Assembly (NCBI GenBank): GCA_965261455.1
Contig: OZ253453.1
Coordinates: forward strand, 2,852,001 to 2,916,000
Reading direction: 5' to 3'
Source of the DNA: DAOUKH01 sp965261455
GTDB lineage: Bacteria; Chloroflexota; Dehalococcoidia; SHYB01
DNA length: 64,000 bases
This document shows positions 25,248-35,636 of the stretch, one piece after another (position 1 is the stretch's first letter; each line of letters opens with the position of its first letter). Made by a program: the position numbers and the translations under genes. The notes below the pieces were generated by a model. The model worked only from the letters and a program-made list of their open reading frames with translations, was not told the origin of the DNA and did no database searches.

Positions 25248-26519
25248 ATGGACAGACCTCCACTCACGGGTTTTCGCGTCCTCGAACTGGCGGAAGGCTG
25301 GGCGGGGCCCTTCGCCGCCGAGATACTCGGCTTTCTTGGCGCGGAGGTCATTAAGGTCGAGGCGATCCAGCGCATGGACCATACCCGCGGGCCGATCGTG
25401 GCCCCGCCCGGGCTCGATAGCTACCCCGGCAAGCGGTCCCCCGAGCGCCCCTACGACGTCAACGCGGCCTTCGTCGGCGCCAACCGAAACAAGCGCAGCG
25501 CCACCATTGACCTCGGCAACCCGCGCGGCCTCGACGCCTTCTATCGTCTCGTCGAAGTCAGCGACGTGGTGCACACCAACATGGTGACCGGTGTCCCCGA
25601 GAAACTCGGCGTCGGCTACGAGCAATTGCGGAAGGTGCGCCCCGACCTGGTGTACACCAGCGTCTCCGGGTTCGGGGTCACCGGCCCCTACCGGCACCGC
25701 GTCACCATGGGCGGGGCCATGGACGGGTTCGCGGGCTACTCCTGGCTGCGTCACTACCCGGACTCGACGCCCGACACCGCCAGCTACAGCACCCATACCG
25801 ATACCGTGACCGCTATAACCGCCGCCATGGCCGCCGTGATGGGGCTCTACAAGCGCGCCGGCGACGGCAAGGGTCTCTTTCTCGAAATCTCCGGCGTCGA
25901 GGCCTCAATCGCTCACCTGGGCGAGATCATCATCGACCTTGCTATGAACGGACGCTCCGCCGTTTCCGTGGGCAACGCGAAACGGGACGAGGTCCCGCAC
26001 GGCGCCTACCGCTGCCGAGGCGACGATTCCTGGATAGCGGTCTCGATTGCGAGCGACGACGCTTGGGGGCGCCTCGTCGAGGCGTTGGGCCGCCCGGCGG
26101 CCCTCGCCGGCGAAAGCTGGGCGCGGAACGCGGGGCGCGCCGCCGACCGCGATGCCGTGGACGCCGCCCTCGGCGCCGCCGTCGCCGACGAGGACGGCCC
26201 GGCCCTCATGCGCCGTCTCCAGGCCGCGGGCGTCCCCGCCGGCGTCGTCCGCACGCAACGGGAGATGTTCGACGATGAGCACTTCCGCGAGCGCGGTCTC
26301 TTCCAGGACGTGGATCTCGGTCCCCACGGCGTGTGGCCGCTGCCGACCTCGCCGTGGATCTACGACGGCCAACGCATGGAGGTGCGCGAGCCGCCGCCCC
26401 CGCTGGGCAAGCACAACGACTACGCGTTCAGCGAGCTACTCGGCCTCGACCGCGCCGCCGTTGACGTCCTGCGCGCCGAGCGCGTCATCGGCGAAGAGCC
26501 CCTCACCTTCGAGCTTTAG
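25248..26519 (+). CDS. CaiB/BaiF (family III) CoA-transferase
   Basis: 423 aa, starting MDRPPLTGFRVLELAEGWAG. N-terminal GPFAAEILGFLGAEVIKVE; catalytic Asp in THTDTVTAIT at the position aligned with the other transferases here. It has a longer insertion after the first strand-helix unit than its paralogues. It appears monocistronic, divergent from the folE fusion, and its 3' end overlaps the convergent lipoprotein gene by 4 bp. Confidence 0.9.
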   Translation: MDRPPLTGFRVLELAEGWAGPFAAEILGFLGAEVIKVEAIQRMDHTRGPIVAPPGLDSYPGKRSPERPYDVNAAFVGANRNKRSATIDLGNPRGLDAFYRLVEVSDVVHTNMVTGVPEKLGVGYEQLRKVRPDLVYTSVSGFGVTGPYRHRVTMGGAMDGFAGYSWLRHYPDSTPDTASYSTHTDTVTAITAAMAAVMGLYKRAGDGKGLFLEISGVEASIAHLGEIIIDLAMNGRSAVSVGNAKRDEVPHGAYRCRGDDSWIAVSIASDDAWGRLVEALGRPAALAGESWARNAGRAADRDAVDAALGAAVADEDGPALMRRLQAAGVPAGVVRTQREMFDDEHFRERGLFQDVDLGPHGVWPLPTSPWIYDGQRMEVREPPPPLGKHNDYAFSELLGLDRAAVDVLRAERVIGEEPLTFEL

Positions 26520-27175
26520 GGGCCAAGAATCTCGAAACTCTCCACCGCGCGCTCGCAGTTGGCGGCGTAGTCGTCCCAGTCCGCCGCGGGGCCGCCGCAG
26601 GCCACCGTCCACACCACGTCCGCTTGGGCGACGAACCGCTGGAGGAACCGAACTTCTTGGGCGCCCTCGACGCCGCCCCGATGCTCGGTGCGCACCGAGG
26701 CCAAACCGGAGGCGTCTTGCTCGCCATGGCGTTCGAGTAGCGTGAACGAGACGAACGCCTCCCGCGTGCGGGCCATCGCGGCGTCGGCGAAGGCGTCGAG
26801 TCCGCCCGCGGCGGCGGGCTCCGCCGTGACCCCAACGCGTGGTTCGAGGACGCCCTCTCTCGCGGGGAAGCCCGCCGAGAAAAGGAGCAGCCCCTCGGCG
26901 AGCGGTGTGCCGCCCTCGATCGCCTGTCGCGCCGTGAACGACTTCCCCGTGGGGTCGGAGATGCGCTCGCCGCGCCAGTTCGATGGGATCACGAGGCTGA
27001 AGAGCCTCCCCGCGTCGGCTACGGTGATTGCCTCCGGCGTGGGCGGCGGTGGAGAAGCCGGGGCCACCGCGGCAGTGCCGCACGCGGCCGCCGCCAGCGC
27101 CAGCGCCGCGGGCGGCAGGCATCGGACGAAGGTCCGCGCCGCGCGCCGCCATGTTTGACAATGGGAAAGAGGCAT
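26516..27175 (-). CDS. lipoprotein of unknown function
   Basis: 219 aa from ATG 27175. The signal peptide ends in lipobox ALAAAAC (Cys about residue 32), followed by a Pro/Ala linker (APASPPPPTPE). The mature part includes RLFSLVIPSNWRGERI and a predicted alpha/beta region with WTVACGGPAADWDDY. No family recognised. It is convergent with the CoA-transferase and divergent from rpsP, with about 86 bp between. Confidence 0.65.
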   Translation of the reverse strand: MPLSHCQTWRRAARTFVRCLPPAALALAAAACGTAAVAPASPPPPTPEAITVADAGRLFSLVIPSNWRGERISDPTGKSFTARQAIEGGTPLAEGLLLFSAGFPAREGVLEPRVGVTAEPAAAGGLDAFADAAMARTREAFVSFTLLERHGEQDASGLASVRTEHRGGVEGAQEVRFLQRFVAQADVVWTVACGGPAADWDDYAANCERAVESFEILGP

Positions 27176-27261
27176 CGGTACAATCCTAGGAAGCAACGCG
27201 CGGGCTGCGTTGCTTTCCTGGTTTCGCGTAACCGCCAATCGGACTGAGGGACCCTTCACAC

Positions 27262-27531
27262 ATGCTCAAGATTAGGCTTCGCCGTGTCGGCGCAAAGAAG
27301 GCGCCGAACTACCGTATCGTCATCGCGGACTCGGCGGCGCCGCGAGACGGGGCCTTCAAGGAAGTCATCGGATTCTACAATCCCCTTCCAGACCCGCCCG
27401 TGGTGGTGATCGATGAGGAAAAGGTCTCCTATTGGATACAACGGGGCGCCCAACCTTCCGATACCGTCGCGCGCCTCCTCAAAAAGCGTAATCTGCTCAC
27501 GGCGGTGACATCCAATGAAGGAGCTGATTGA
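27262..27531 (+). CDS. rpsP: 30S ribosomal protein S16
   Basis: 89 aa, full length. Begins MLKIRLRRVGAKKAPNYRIV, with DSAAPRDGAFKEVIGFYNPL and WIQRGAQPSDTVARLL, the standard S16 landmarks. Assembly protein of the small ribosomal subunit. Its last 17 bp overlap the KH-domain gene, so translation is probably coupled. No ffh gene lies upstream; a lipoprotein gene points the other way. Confidence 0.97.
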   Translation: MLKIRLRRVGAKKAPNYRIVIADSAAPRDGAFKEVIGFYNPLPDPPVVVIDEEKVSYWIQRGAQPSDTVARLLKKRNLLTAVTSNEGAD

Positions 27532-27742
27532 GTACATCGCGAAGACGATCGCCGACCTGCCCGATGAGGTTACCGTTACCGAGATAGAGGAAGAAGACCG
27601 CGTCGTCATCCGACTCGAGGTGGCGACCGACGATAAGGGTAAGATCATAGGCCGCCAGGGCCGCGTCGTCCAAGCCATGCGCACGCTCCTCAGGGTCGCC
27701 GCCGTCAAGCGCGGCGTCCGCGTTACGCTGGAGATTCCCTAG
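27515..27742 (+). CDS. khpA: KH-domain RNA-binding protein KhpA
   Basis: 75 aa single KH domain. The RNA-binding GxxG loop is visible in KIIGRQGRVVQAMRTLL (about residues 47-63). KhpA-type proteins bind RNA, often with KhpB, and are regularly encoded between rpsP and rimM, as here. GGAG precedes the ATG within the rpsP 3' end. Confidence 0.93.
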   Translation: MKELIEYIAKTIADLPDEVTVTEIEEEDRVVIRLEVATDDKGKIIGRQGRVVQAMRTLLRVAAVKRGVRVTLEIP

Positions 27743-27792
27743 CCCCCGCTGCGACGGGGCCGCCGGCCCTCCCCGGCCCGAAAGATCAGGCT

Positions 27793-28305
27793 GTGCCGAA
27801 GGCCGCCCCATCCTCTCCCGCCCCCGTCCTCGTCGGCGTCGTCCACCGTCCGTTTGGCCAGGGCGGCGAGGTCCGCGTCGAAGTGCTGAGCGACTACCCC
27901 GAGCGCTTCGCTCCGGGCGCCGCGATCACCATCGGTGGACGCGGCCTGGTCATTGCGCGAAGCCGCCACATGAAAGGGATGCGCGTCCTCAAGTTTGAAG
28001 GGGTCGACACCCGCGAGGCGGCGGCGGCGCTCGCGAATCAGGAGATCCACGTTGCCGCCGCCGAGCTTCAGCCCTTGCCCGAAGGCGTCTACTATCACTA
28101 CGACCTTGTCGGCATGGCCGTGGCGACCGTCGACGGCGCCGAGCTTGGCGAGGTTACCGAGATCGTCACGACGGGCGCCAACGACGTGCTCGTCATCGAA
28201 GGTGAACGCGGCGAGGTCCTTATGCCCCTCATCGCCGACGTCGTCAAGGGCGTCGATACCGGCGCCCGCCGCATCGTCATCGAGCCGCCGCTCGGCCTGC
28301 TCTAA
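27793..28305 (+). CDS. rimM: ribosome maturation factor RimM
   Basis: 170 aa, GTG start at 27793. N-terminal beta-barrel domain: VLVGVVHRPFGQGGEVRVEV; C-terminal PRC-barrel: YYHYDLVGMAV through VLMPLIADVVKGVD. Needed for 16S rRNA maturation near S19. trmD and rplS, which usually follow, are absent; the next gene is on the other strand. Confidence 0.95.
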   Translation: MPKAAPSSPAPVLVGVVHRPFGQGGEVRVEVLSDYPERFAPGAAITIGGRGLVIARSRHMKGMRVLKFEGVDTREAAAALANQEIHVAAAELQPLPEGVYYHYDLVGMAVATVDGAELGEVTEIVTTGANDVLVIEGERGEVLMPLIADVVKGVDTGARRIVIEPPLGLL

Positions 28306-28318
28306 GCGGGCCGGCCGT

Positions 28319-28603
28319 CTAGGCGAGGAGTTCCTCGACCTCGTCGAGGAGCAGCGCCTCCACCGGTTCTTTCTGACCCGCCTGCTCGATCAGCGCTCTG
28401 AAGTCCCACGAACGCATGAAATCGCGCGCTTGGTCCAGGCTGTCCCACGTGAACAGCGTCACCACCTCGTGCGGGTCGTCGGCGAGGCGGTAGACGCGCC
28501 CGCCGATGGAGCCGTTGAACTTGCGGACATCGGCGTCGCGGTGAAGCTGGGCGTTCCACTTCGAGTAATCATCGACGCGGTGGCGCACGAGTACATGCGG
28601 CAA
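28319..28603 (-). CDS. antibiotic-biosynthesis-monooxygenase-like (dimeric alpha/beta barrel) protein
   Basis: 94 aa ferredoxin-like protein: N-terminal strand HVLVRHRVDDYSKW, then GGRVYRLADDPHEVVTLFTW and the helix DQARDFMRSW. This is the pattern of small ABM-type or cyclase-like barrel proteins, which act as dimers. No cofactor or catalytic residue stands out and no target pathway is suggested. It sits head-to-tail between rimM and yebC on the opposite strand. Confidence 0.7.
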   Translation of the reverse strand: MPHVLVRHRVDDYSKWNAQLHRDADVRKFNGSIGGRVYRLADDPHEVVTLFTWDSLDQARDFMRSWDFRALIEQAGQKEPVEALLLDEVEELLA

Positions 28604-28722
28604 GGCGGACCTCCCGGAGCTTCGGATTCTCGTCTCAAAGTATGCGCCTGATGGGGCGCGCCGCGCTACGCTCCCGCCCCGGAAATGACGAAGTGGGCGC
28701 CGCGCCGTACAATAGGGCGGAC

Positions 28723-29475
28723 ATGGCCGGCCATTCCAAGTGGAAGCAGATCAAGCACAAGAAGGGCGTTACCGACGCCCGCCGGGGCCAGCTTTTCACC
28801 AAGCTGACGCGTGAGATCACGGTCTCGGCCCGCGAGGGCGGCGGCGATCCGGCGGCGAACTTCCGGCTCCGCCTCGCCATTCAGAAGGCCCGCGAGGGCA
28901 ACATGCCGCTCGACAACATCGAGCGCGCCATCAAGCGCGGGGCAGGCGTCGGCGGCGAGCAGGTCGACTACGAGCAGGTGAGCTACGAGGGCTACGGGCC
29001 GGGCGGCGCCGCGATCTACGTCCAAGGGCTCACCGACAACCGCCACCGCACCGTTGCCGAGGTGCGCAGCGTCTTCAACAGGATCGGCGGCAACATGGGC
29101 GAGGCCGGCTCCGTCGCCTGGCTCTTCGAGCAGAAGGGCGTCGTCTCCGCCGAGGCCCCCGAAGAGCGCCTCGAAGACCTCGCGCTGGCCGCCATCGACG
29201 CCGGCGCCGACGACGTCAAGACCGAAGGGGCGGCCATGGAAGTCTACGCACCTATCGACAAACTCGAAGCGGTGCGCGAGGGCCTCCAGTCCGAGAATGC
29301 CGTCATCCTCTCCGCCGAGCTTGAAATGGTCGCCAAAACGTCGATCCCCATCGACACCGGTGCCGCTAAGCAGGCTCTCCGCCTCATCGACAGCCTCGAA
29401 GACCTCGACGACGTCCAGAAGGTCTACACCAACGCCGACTTTCCCGACGAGGTCTTCGCCGGTATGGACGACTAG
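28723..29475 (+). CDS. yebC: YebC/PmpR family translation/transcription factor
   Basis: 250 aa starting MAGHSKWKQIKHKKGVTDAR, the universal family start, so ATG 28723 is chosen over an upstream frame-open ATG. Other landmarks: RLAIQKAREGNMPLDNIERA and YEGYGPGGAAIYV. YebC proteins bind DNA or ribosomes (relief of proline stalling, in recent work on the family). Frequently next to ruvC, as here (3 bp gap). Confidence 0.95.
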   Translation: MAGHSKWKQIKHKKGVTDARRGQLFTKLTREITVSAREGGGDPAANFRLRLAIQKAREGNMPLDNIERAIKRGAGVGGEQVDYEQVSYEGYGPGGAAIYVQGLTDNRHRTVAEVRSVFNRIGGNMGEAGSVAWLFEQKGVVSAEAPEERLEDLALAAIDAGADDVKTEGAAMEVYAPIDKLEAVREGLQSENAVILSAELEMVAKTSIPIDTGAAKQALRLIDSLEDLDDVQKVYTNADFPDEVFAGMDD

Positions 29476-29478
29476 GCG

Positions 29479-29994
29479 GTGCTCGTCCTCGGCGTCGACC
29501 CCGGCACCATCATCACCGGCTACGGCCTCGTCGAGTGCGGCGACGGCGAGACGGTTCTCATCGAGTGCGGCGCGGTCCGCGCCCCGGCCAAAAATCCCAT
29601 CGAGCGCCGTCTGTGGCTGGTCCACACCGGCATGCGGGCCATCATCCAACGGGCGCGCCCCGACGTTATCGCGATCGAGGAGCCGTTCGTCGTCCGCGCG
29701 CCGCGCCGTGCCGCGCTCGCCGTCGGCGAGGCGCGGGCCGCCGTGATGATCGCGGCGGCGGAAGCCGGCGCCCCCATATTCCAGTATCCGCCCGCCAAGG
29801 TGAAACAGGCTGTCGCCGGCTACGGCGGAGGCGATAAGGAGCAGGTGCGGCGCATGGTCGAGATGATCACCGGGGCCGACCTCTCGGAGCACCCGCTCGA
29901 CGTCTCCGACGCGATCGCCGTCGCGCTCTGCCACAGTCAGGAGGCCACGCTGCTCGCGATGGCGGCCGCGCCGCCCCCGGAGACAGCGAGATGA
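29479..29994 (+). CDS. ruvC: Holliday junction resolvase RuvC
   Basis: 171 aa, GTG start. Catalytic acidic residues are visible: Asp in VLGVDPGTIITGYG (residue 7), Glu in AIEEPFV (about 68), and the C-terminal HPLDVSDAIAVALCH pair. It resolves four-way junctions after RuvAB branch migration. The stop overlaps ruvA by 4 bp. Confidence 0.96.
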   Translation: MLVLGVDPGTIITGYGLVECGDGETVLIECGAVRAPAKNPIERRLWLVHTGMRAIIQRARPDVIAIEEPFVVRAPRRAALAVGEARAAVMIAAAEAGAPIFQYPPAKVKQAVAGYGGGDKEQVRRMVEMITGADLSEHPLDVSDAIAVALCHSQEATLLAMAAAPPPETAR

Positions 29995-30572
29995 TCGCGT
30001 CGCTCCGCGGCGTCCTCGAGTCTAGCGGCGCCGACTACGCCGTCATCTCGGCGGGGGGCGTCGGCTACCGTGTATTCGCTCCCACGCGGACCCTCGACGC
30101 GCTGGGCACCGTGGGCGCCGAGGTCTTCGTGCACACCCAGCTCGTGGTGCGCGAGGACGAGATGACACTCTACGGCTTCGCCGCCGCCGCCGACCTGCGC
30201 CTCTTTAACCTGCTCACCAACGTAAGCGGCGTCGGCCCGCGTCACGCGGTGCGTCTGCTCTCCATCCGGGAGGCCGACGACATCGCCGCCGCCATCGCCC
30301 ATGAAGACGCCGCCACGCTCGCCGAGGCCCCCGGCGTCGGCAAGAGGACGGCTGCGCGCATCATCCTAGAGCTCAAGCCGGTCTTGGAAAAAGAATGGGC
30401 GGCGATGCCCGCCCCGGGAGCAGCGGCCGGCGGCGAGGCCATCGAGGCGCTCTCCGCCCTGGGCTACAGTCGGGCCGAGGCCCAGGCCGCGCTCGCCGCC
30501 GTCGACGACCTGCAGTCGCTCTCGCTGGAAGAACAGGTGTCGAGCGCCCTCCAGCGCATCGGCGGCGGCTAG
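29991..30572 (+). CDS. ruvA: Holliday junction branch-migration protein RuvA
   Basis: 193 aa. OB-fold N-terminus (MIASLRGVLES; VHTQLVVREDEMTLYGF), two helix-hairpin-helix motifs (LTNVSGVGPRHAVRLLS; APGVGKRTAARIILEL), and the C-terminal domain III that contacts RuvB (ALGYSRAEAQAAL). ruvB does not follow; a hypothetical gene does, so the motor subunit is encoded elsewhere. Confidence 0.96.
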   Translation: MIASLRGVLESSGADYAVISAGGVGYRVFAPTRTLDALGTVGAEVFVHTQLVVREDEMTLYGFAAAADLRLFNLLTNVSGVGPRHAVRLLSIREADDIAAAIAHEDAATLAEAPGVGKRTAARIILELKPVLEKEWAAMPAPGAAAGGEAIEALSALGYSRAEAQAALAAVDDLQSLSLEEQVSSALQRIGGG

Positions 30573-30590
30573 GCCGCAGAGGAGGCCGAA

Positions 30591-30869
30591 TTGAGCACGA
30601 TTCAGCGACCGCTCCCCCGTCCCTTCGCCATGCCCTGGGGGAAGGGCAAGATCACCGAGGAAGCCGCCATCGCGCGCGATCACTGGGAGCCGACGTTCCA
30701 GCTCATGGACTATGACGACGGCGGCCAGGCGGTACGGTTCTGCTTCTACACGGGCGGGCGCTTCAACCGGAGCCCGCTCATCCTCGGCGAGGACGACGTC
30801 GCCGACATGCGGGCGGCATTGGACGGAGCCCCCGCCATCCGGGAACTCCTGCGCCGCCTGGTCTGCTGA
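30591..30869 (+). CDS. conserved-looking small protein of unknown function
   Basis: 92 aa, TTG start at 30591 with GGAGG 6 nt upstream. Sequence is well mixed and globular (ITEEAAIARDHWEP; GGQAVRFCFYTGGRFNRSP), ending in a helix, AAIRELLRRLV-like. No motif recognised. 18 bp after ruvA on the same strand, so it is probably in the yebC-ruvCA transcript. Confidence 0.6.
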   Translation: MSTIQRPLPRPFAMPWGKGKITEEAAIARDHWEPTFQLMDYDDGGQAVRFCFYTGGRFNRSPLILGEDDVADMRAALDGAPAIRELLRRLVC

Positions 30870-30885
30870 CCCAACACGCTAGGGG

Positions 30886-32337
<1,452 letters not shown>

Positions 32338-32521
32338 CGCGGGCAGCTCGGCCTGCCAGTCGTCCGAGTCGCCGCCCTTCTCCCGCCGGGCGATGGTGAT
32401 GCCGCTCTCGGCGAGCGCCTCGGAGAGGGCGCTCTTGCTATTGCTTTCGTCGCGGTCGGCGATGCCTAGAATCTGGTCGCCGCCGCGTTTTTTTCTTTCC
32501 AGGACTTCCTCCTCTGGGCGG

Positions 32522-34348
32522 CTACGCCGGACGGCGGCCGCGCTGGTCTATCGACTTAAGGCGTGCGTTGAGATCTTGGGTGCGGGCCGAGAGCGCCTGG
32601 ATGTCCAACTCCGGCATTTCCGGCCCGTACTGTGATTGGACCGCCTCCAACTCCGTCAATACCAACCTGCGTTCGAGCCTCCGCACGCACTCTTCGAGTC
32701 CCTCCTCGCGCTCCCGGGAGGGCGCAAGCTGGACGTCGTAGCGCCGAATGCGCTCGAACTCCTCCTGAAGCGCCTCGTCGAAGTAGTCCCGCAGACTCTC
32801 CGTCGGGATGCCCCTCGAAGCCGTTCCGAATATTTCGCGGGTGTAACCCTTGAAAAAGTGCTCTGGCGCAAGACCTCGGGCGGACTCCCACAACTCCGGA
32901 AATTGGAGCAGCGATGCGAGGCAATACTCCTCGATCGTCTCCTCCCCTGCTTCCTTAAAGGGGTCGTAACGCCGCCGGGGCGGACTTTTTTGAGCGCGAC
33001 GCCCCCCGCGGGAAGTCAACCCCTCGCCAATGGCGAGGCGTATTACATTTTCCTCCACGCGCAGCATCTGCGCAAGGCGGGCGACCCGCGCGCTCTGTTC
33101 GTAGACGTTCGGCGCGTTCCGCACCAGGGGCGCGAGGCGCTGGGTTACCGCCTGCTTGCCCGTCGCCGTCGAAGCGTCGAACCGAGCCGCCACGGCCTCG
33201 AACACGTAGTCGATCACGGGCCGCGCGCCGACCACGAGTTGCTCCCATAGCTCCGGCGACTCGCGAACGATGTCATCGGGGTCCTTGCCGCGGGGCAGGT
33301 CCATGACCCGAAGCTCGGGCTGGCCGCGCTCCTCCACGTCCGTCAGTTGCGGCCCTGCCGCCCGCGGACGGCGGGGCCTATCGAGGATGCGCCACGAGCC
33401 TTCGAGGCTTCGCAATGTGGCCTCGTCGCCGGCGGCGTCGGCGTCGAGGGCGAGGACGAACCGCCCCGCCAGCCTCGTCAGCGCCGCGACCTGGTCTTCA
33501 GTCAGCGCAGTCCCCATTGAGGCGACGACGTTGCTGAAGCCATGCTGGTGGGCCGCGATCACGTCCATGTAGCCCTCGACGATCACTGCCTGGCCCTGCT
33601 CGCGTATCGCGTCGCGGGCGCGGTTGATCGCGTAGAGGACGGCGCGCTTCTCGAAGATTTCCGTCTGGGGCGTGTTGAGATATTTGGGCGTCGAGTCGTC
33701 AAGCGCCCGCGCGCCGAACCCGATGTAGTCGGAGCGCTCGTCCTGGATTGGGATGATCAGCCGGCCCCGGAACATCGCCCCAATCGAGCCGTCGTCGCGC
33801 TTGCGGAACAGGCCCGCGGCCAGCCAGAGGCGCTCGTCGCGGCCCGCCTCCCGCAGCCGGCGCTCAAGGTCCTCGCTCGACGGGGGCATGAAACCGAGCC
33901 GGAAGTCCTCGATGGCGGCCTGGTCCAAGCCTCGCCGCCCCAGGTACTCGCGGGCGGGCCCGGCGGCGGGATGTCGGAGCAGCGCGTCGTGGAAGTAGAT
34001 GGCGGCGTCGCGGTTGATCTCCTTCAGCGCCTTCGACCGCTCCTGGCGGCCCCGCGCCGCGCCCGGCGCCTGGAGCTCGACGCCGGCGCGCGCGGCGAGC
34101 GTCCGCAGGGCTTCGCCGAACTCGACGCTGTCGCGGCGCATGACAAACGTGAAGACGTCCCCGCCGGTGGAGCAAGCCCCAAAGCAGTGCCACGTCTGCC
34201 GTTCGGGGGTGACGATGAACGACGGGGTGCGCTCGTTGTGAAAGGGGCAGGGAGCGGTGAAGTTGCGCCCCGCCTTCTTCAGGGCGACCGTCTCGCCGAT
34301 GAACTCGACGATGTCGATCCGCCGCTTGATTTCTTCAGCCGACGCCAT
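32522..34348 (-). CDS. dnaG: DNA primase DnaG
   Basis: 608 aa. N-terminal CHC2 zinc finger (CPFHNERTPSF through WHCFGAC, about 34-58), catalytic core, and TOPRIM domain with VIVEGYMDVIAAHQ (about 250-263) and LALDADAAGDEAT (about 290-302). The C-terminal part is the helicase-binding region. It primes Okazaki fragments. Upstream of rpoD in the classic dnaG-rpoD macromolecular synthesis pair. Confidence 0.96.
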   Translation of the reverse strand: MASAEEIKRRIDIVEFIGETVALKKAGRNFTAPCPFHNERTPSFIVTPERQTWHCFGACSTGGDVFTFVMRRDSVEFGEALRTLAARAGVELQAPGAARGRQERSKALKEINRDAAIYFHDALLRHPAAGPAREYLGRRGLDQAAIEDFRLGFMPPSSEDLERRLREAGRDERLWLAAGLFRKRDDGSIGAMFRGRLIIPIQDERSDYIGFGARALDDSTPKYLNTPQTEIFEKRAVLYAINRARDAIREQGQAVIVEGYMDVIAAHQHGFSNVVASMGTALTEDQVAALTRLAGRFVLALDADAAGDEATLRSLEGSWRILDRPRRPRAAGPQLTDVEERGQPELRVMDLPRGKDPDDIVRESPELWEQLVVGARPVIDYVFEAVAARFDASTATGKQAVTQRLAPLVRNAPNVYEQSARVARLAQMLRVEENVIRLAIGEGLTSRGGRRAQKSPPRRRYDPFKEAGEETIEEYCLASLLQFPELWESARGLAPEHFFKGYTREIFGTASRGIPTESLRDYFDEALQEEFERIRRYDVQLAPSREREEGLEECVRRLERRLVLTELEAVQSQYGPEMPELDIQALSARTQDLNARLKSIDQRGRRPA

Positions 34349-34392
34349 GCCTCACTCGATTCAACGCCCTCGGTTCGCCGCGAGGGGCGGGC

Positions 34393-35523
34393 CTACGCAG
34401 GCACGGCGGGGAAGGAGACCCGCACGCCCTCTTCCTGGAAGCCTCTCGTAATCGAGGGGCTGATCGCCTCGGCCACGCGCAGCGCGTAGCTGTCTGTCAT
34501 TCCCGATACGTAGTCGAGGGCCATGCGCTCCGGCGCGTCGTCGCGCCGGCGGTACTCCTCGGGGATGCGGTCGGGGAACCGCGAGAAGTAGCCGTAGAGG
34601 AGCCGAATGATCTCGCGCGCCCGCTCCGCCTGCGCCGTGGCGCTTGCCGGTTCGTAGACCCGCTCGAAGAGGAAGTCGCGCATCCGGTTCGCCGCGCGGC
34701 TCATCCCGGCGCTCATGCGGATGATCGGCGTCGCGCCGCCGGTGGGTCCCGTCTCGCCGGAGGCGTCCCACGACGCCTCGACGATGTCTGCCGCCATGCG
34801 CTGTGCCCAGGCCGCGCGATCCGGGCCAAGCCCCTCGACGACCTCCGCGGGAATATCGCCGTCGGCGATGGCCTTCGCTCGCACGGCGTCGTCGGTGTCA
34901 TGGTTTATATAAGCCAAGGCGTCCGCGATCTTCGCCGTCTGCCCCTCCAGCGTATCGAGGTCCGGATTCGCCTGACCCTCGATGCCCGACCTTCCTTTGG
35001 AGTGCCGCAGGATGCCCTGCCGCACCTCCCAGGTCAGGTTGAGCCCCCGCCCCTCGTTCTCCAGCATTTCTACGACACGGACGCTCTGGCGGTTGTGGCG
35101 GAAGCCGCCGGGGTGCGCCTCCGCCAGCGTCGACTCGCCCAGGTGCCCGAAGGGCGCGTGCCCCAAGTCGTGGCCCATGCAGACTGCCTCGGTCAGGTCT
35201 TCGTTCAGACGCAGCGGGCGCGCCACGGCTCGGGCCAGCAGCGAGACCTCCATCGTGTGCGTTAAGCGCGTGAGGTAGTGGTCTCCCGTGGGCGCCATGA
35301 AGACCTGGGTCTTGTGCATCAGGCGCCGGAACGTCTTGGTGCGCACGATGCGCTCGCGGTCGACCTGGTACGGCGCTGCAGCGGCTCGCTCGTTCCCCGG
35401 CTCGGCGGCCTCGCGGCCCCGCGACCGTGACGGCAGCGCGGCGTAGGGAGAGAGCATCCCCGCGGCCTCGGACGCGCGTCGTCTCAGGGATGCGGCGATG
35501 ACGGATGCGGGGTCGGCGTCCAT
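34393..35523 (-). CDS. deoxyguanosinetriphosphate triphosphohydrolase-like HD protein
   Basis: 376 aa, start ATG 35523 (MDADPASV). dGTPase-family HD domain: the first His lies in RLMHKTQVF to YLTRLTHTMEV, and the HD pair in EAVCMGHDLGHAPFGHLGE (about 120). It hydrolyses dNTPs to nucleoside and triphosphate, adjusting the dNTP pool. No clear ribosome-binding site; TATTAT at about 18 bp upstream suggests a short or leaderless mRNA. It lies 44 bp before dnaG on the same strand. Confidence 0.9.
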   Translation of the reverse strand: MDADPASVIAASLRRRASEAAGMLSPYAALPSRSRGREAAEPGNERAAAAPYQVDRERIVRTKTFRRLMHKTQVFMAPTGDHYLTRLTHTMEVSLLARAVARPLRLNEDLTEAVCMGHDLGHAPFGHLGESTLAEAHPGGFRHNRQSVRVVEMLENEGRGLNLTWEVRQGILRHSKGRSGIEGQANPDLDTLEGQTAKIADALAYINHDTDDAVRAKAIADGDIPAEVVEGLGPDRAAWAQRMAADIVEASWDASGETGPTGGATPIIRMSAGMSRAANRMRDFLFERVYEPASATAQAERAREIIRLLYGYFSRFPDRIPEEYRRRDDAPERMALDYVSGMTDSYALRVAEAISPSITRGFQEEGVRVSFPAVPA

Positions 35524-35636
35524 AAGGAAGGTTGACAATAATAGCACCCGCCCGGTGGCCCGAACAAGGACGGCATGCGGGGTCTTGCCTCCGCTCCCGC
35601 GGGGTGAGGGCTGAGGCTAGTGAACCGCCCGCGCTG

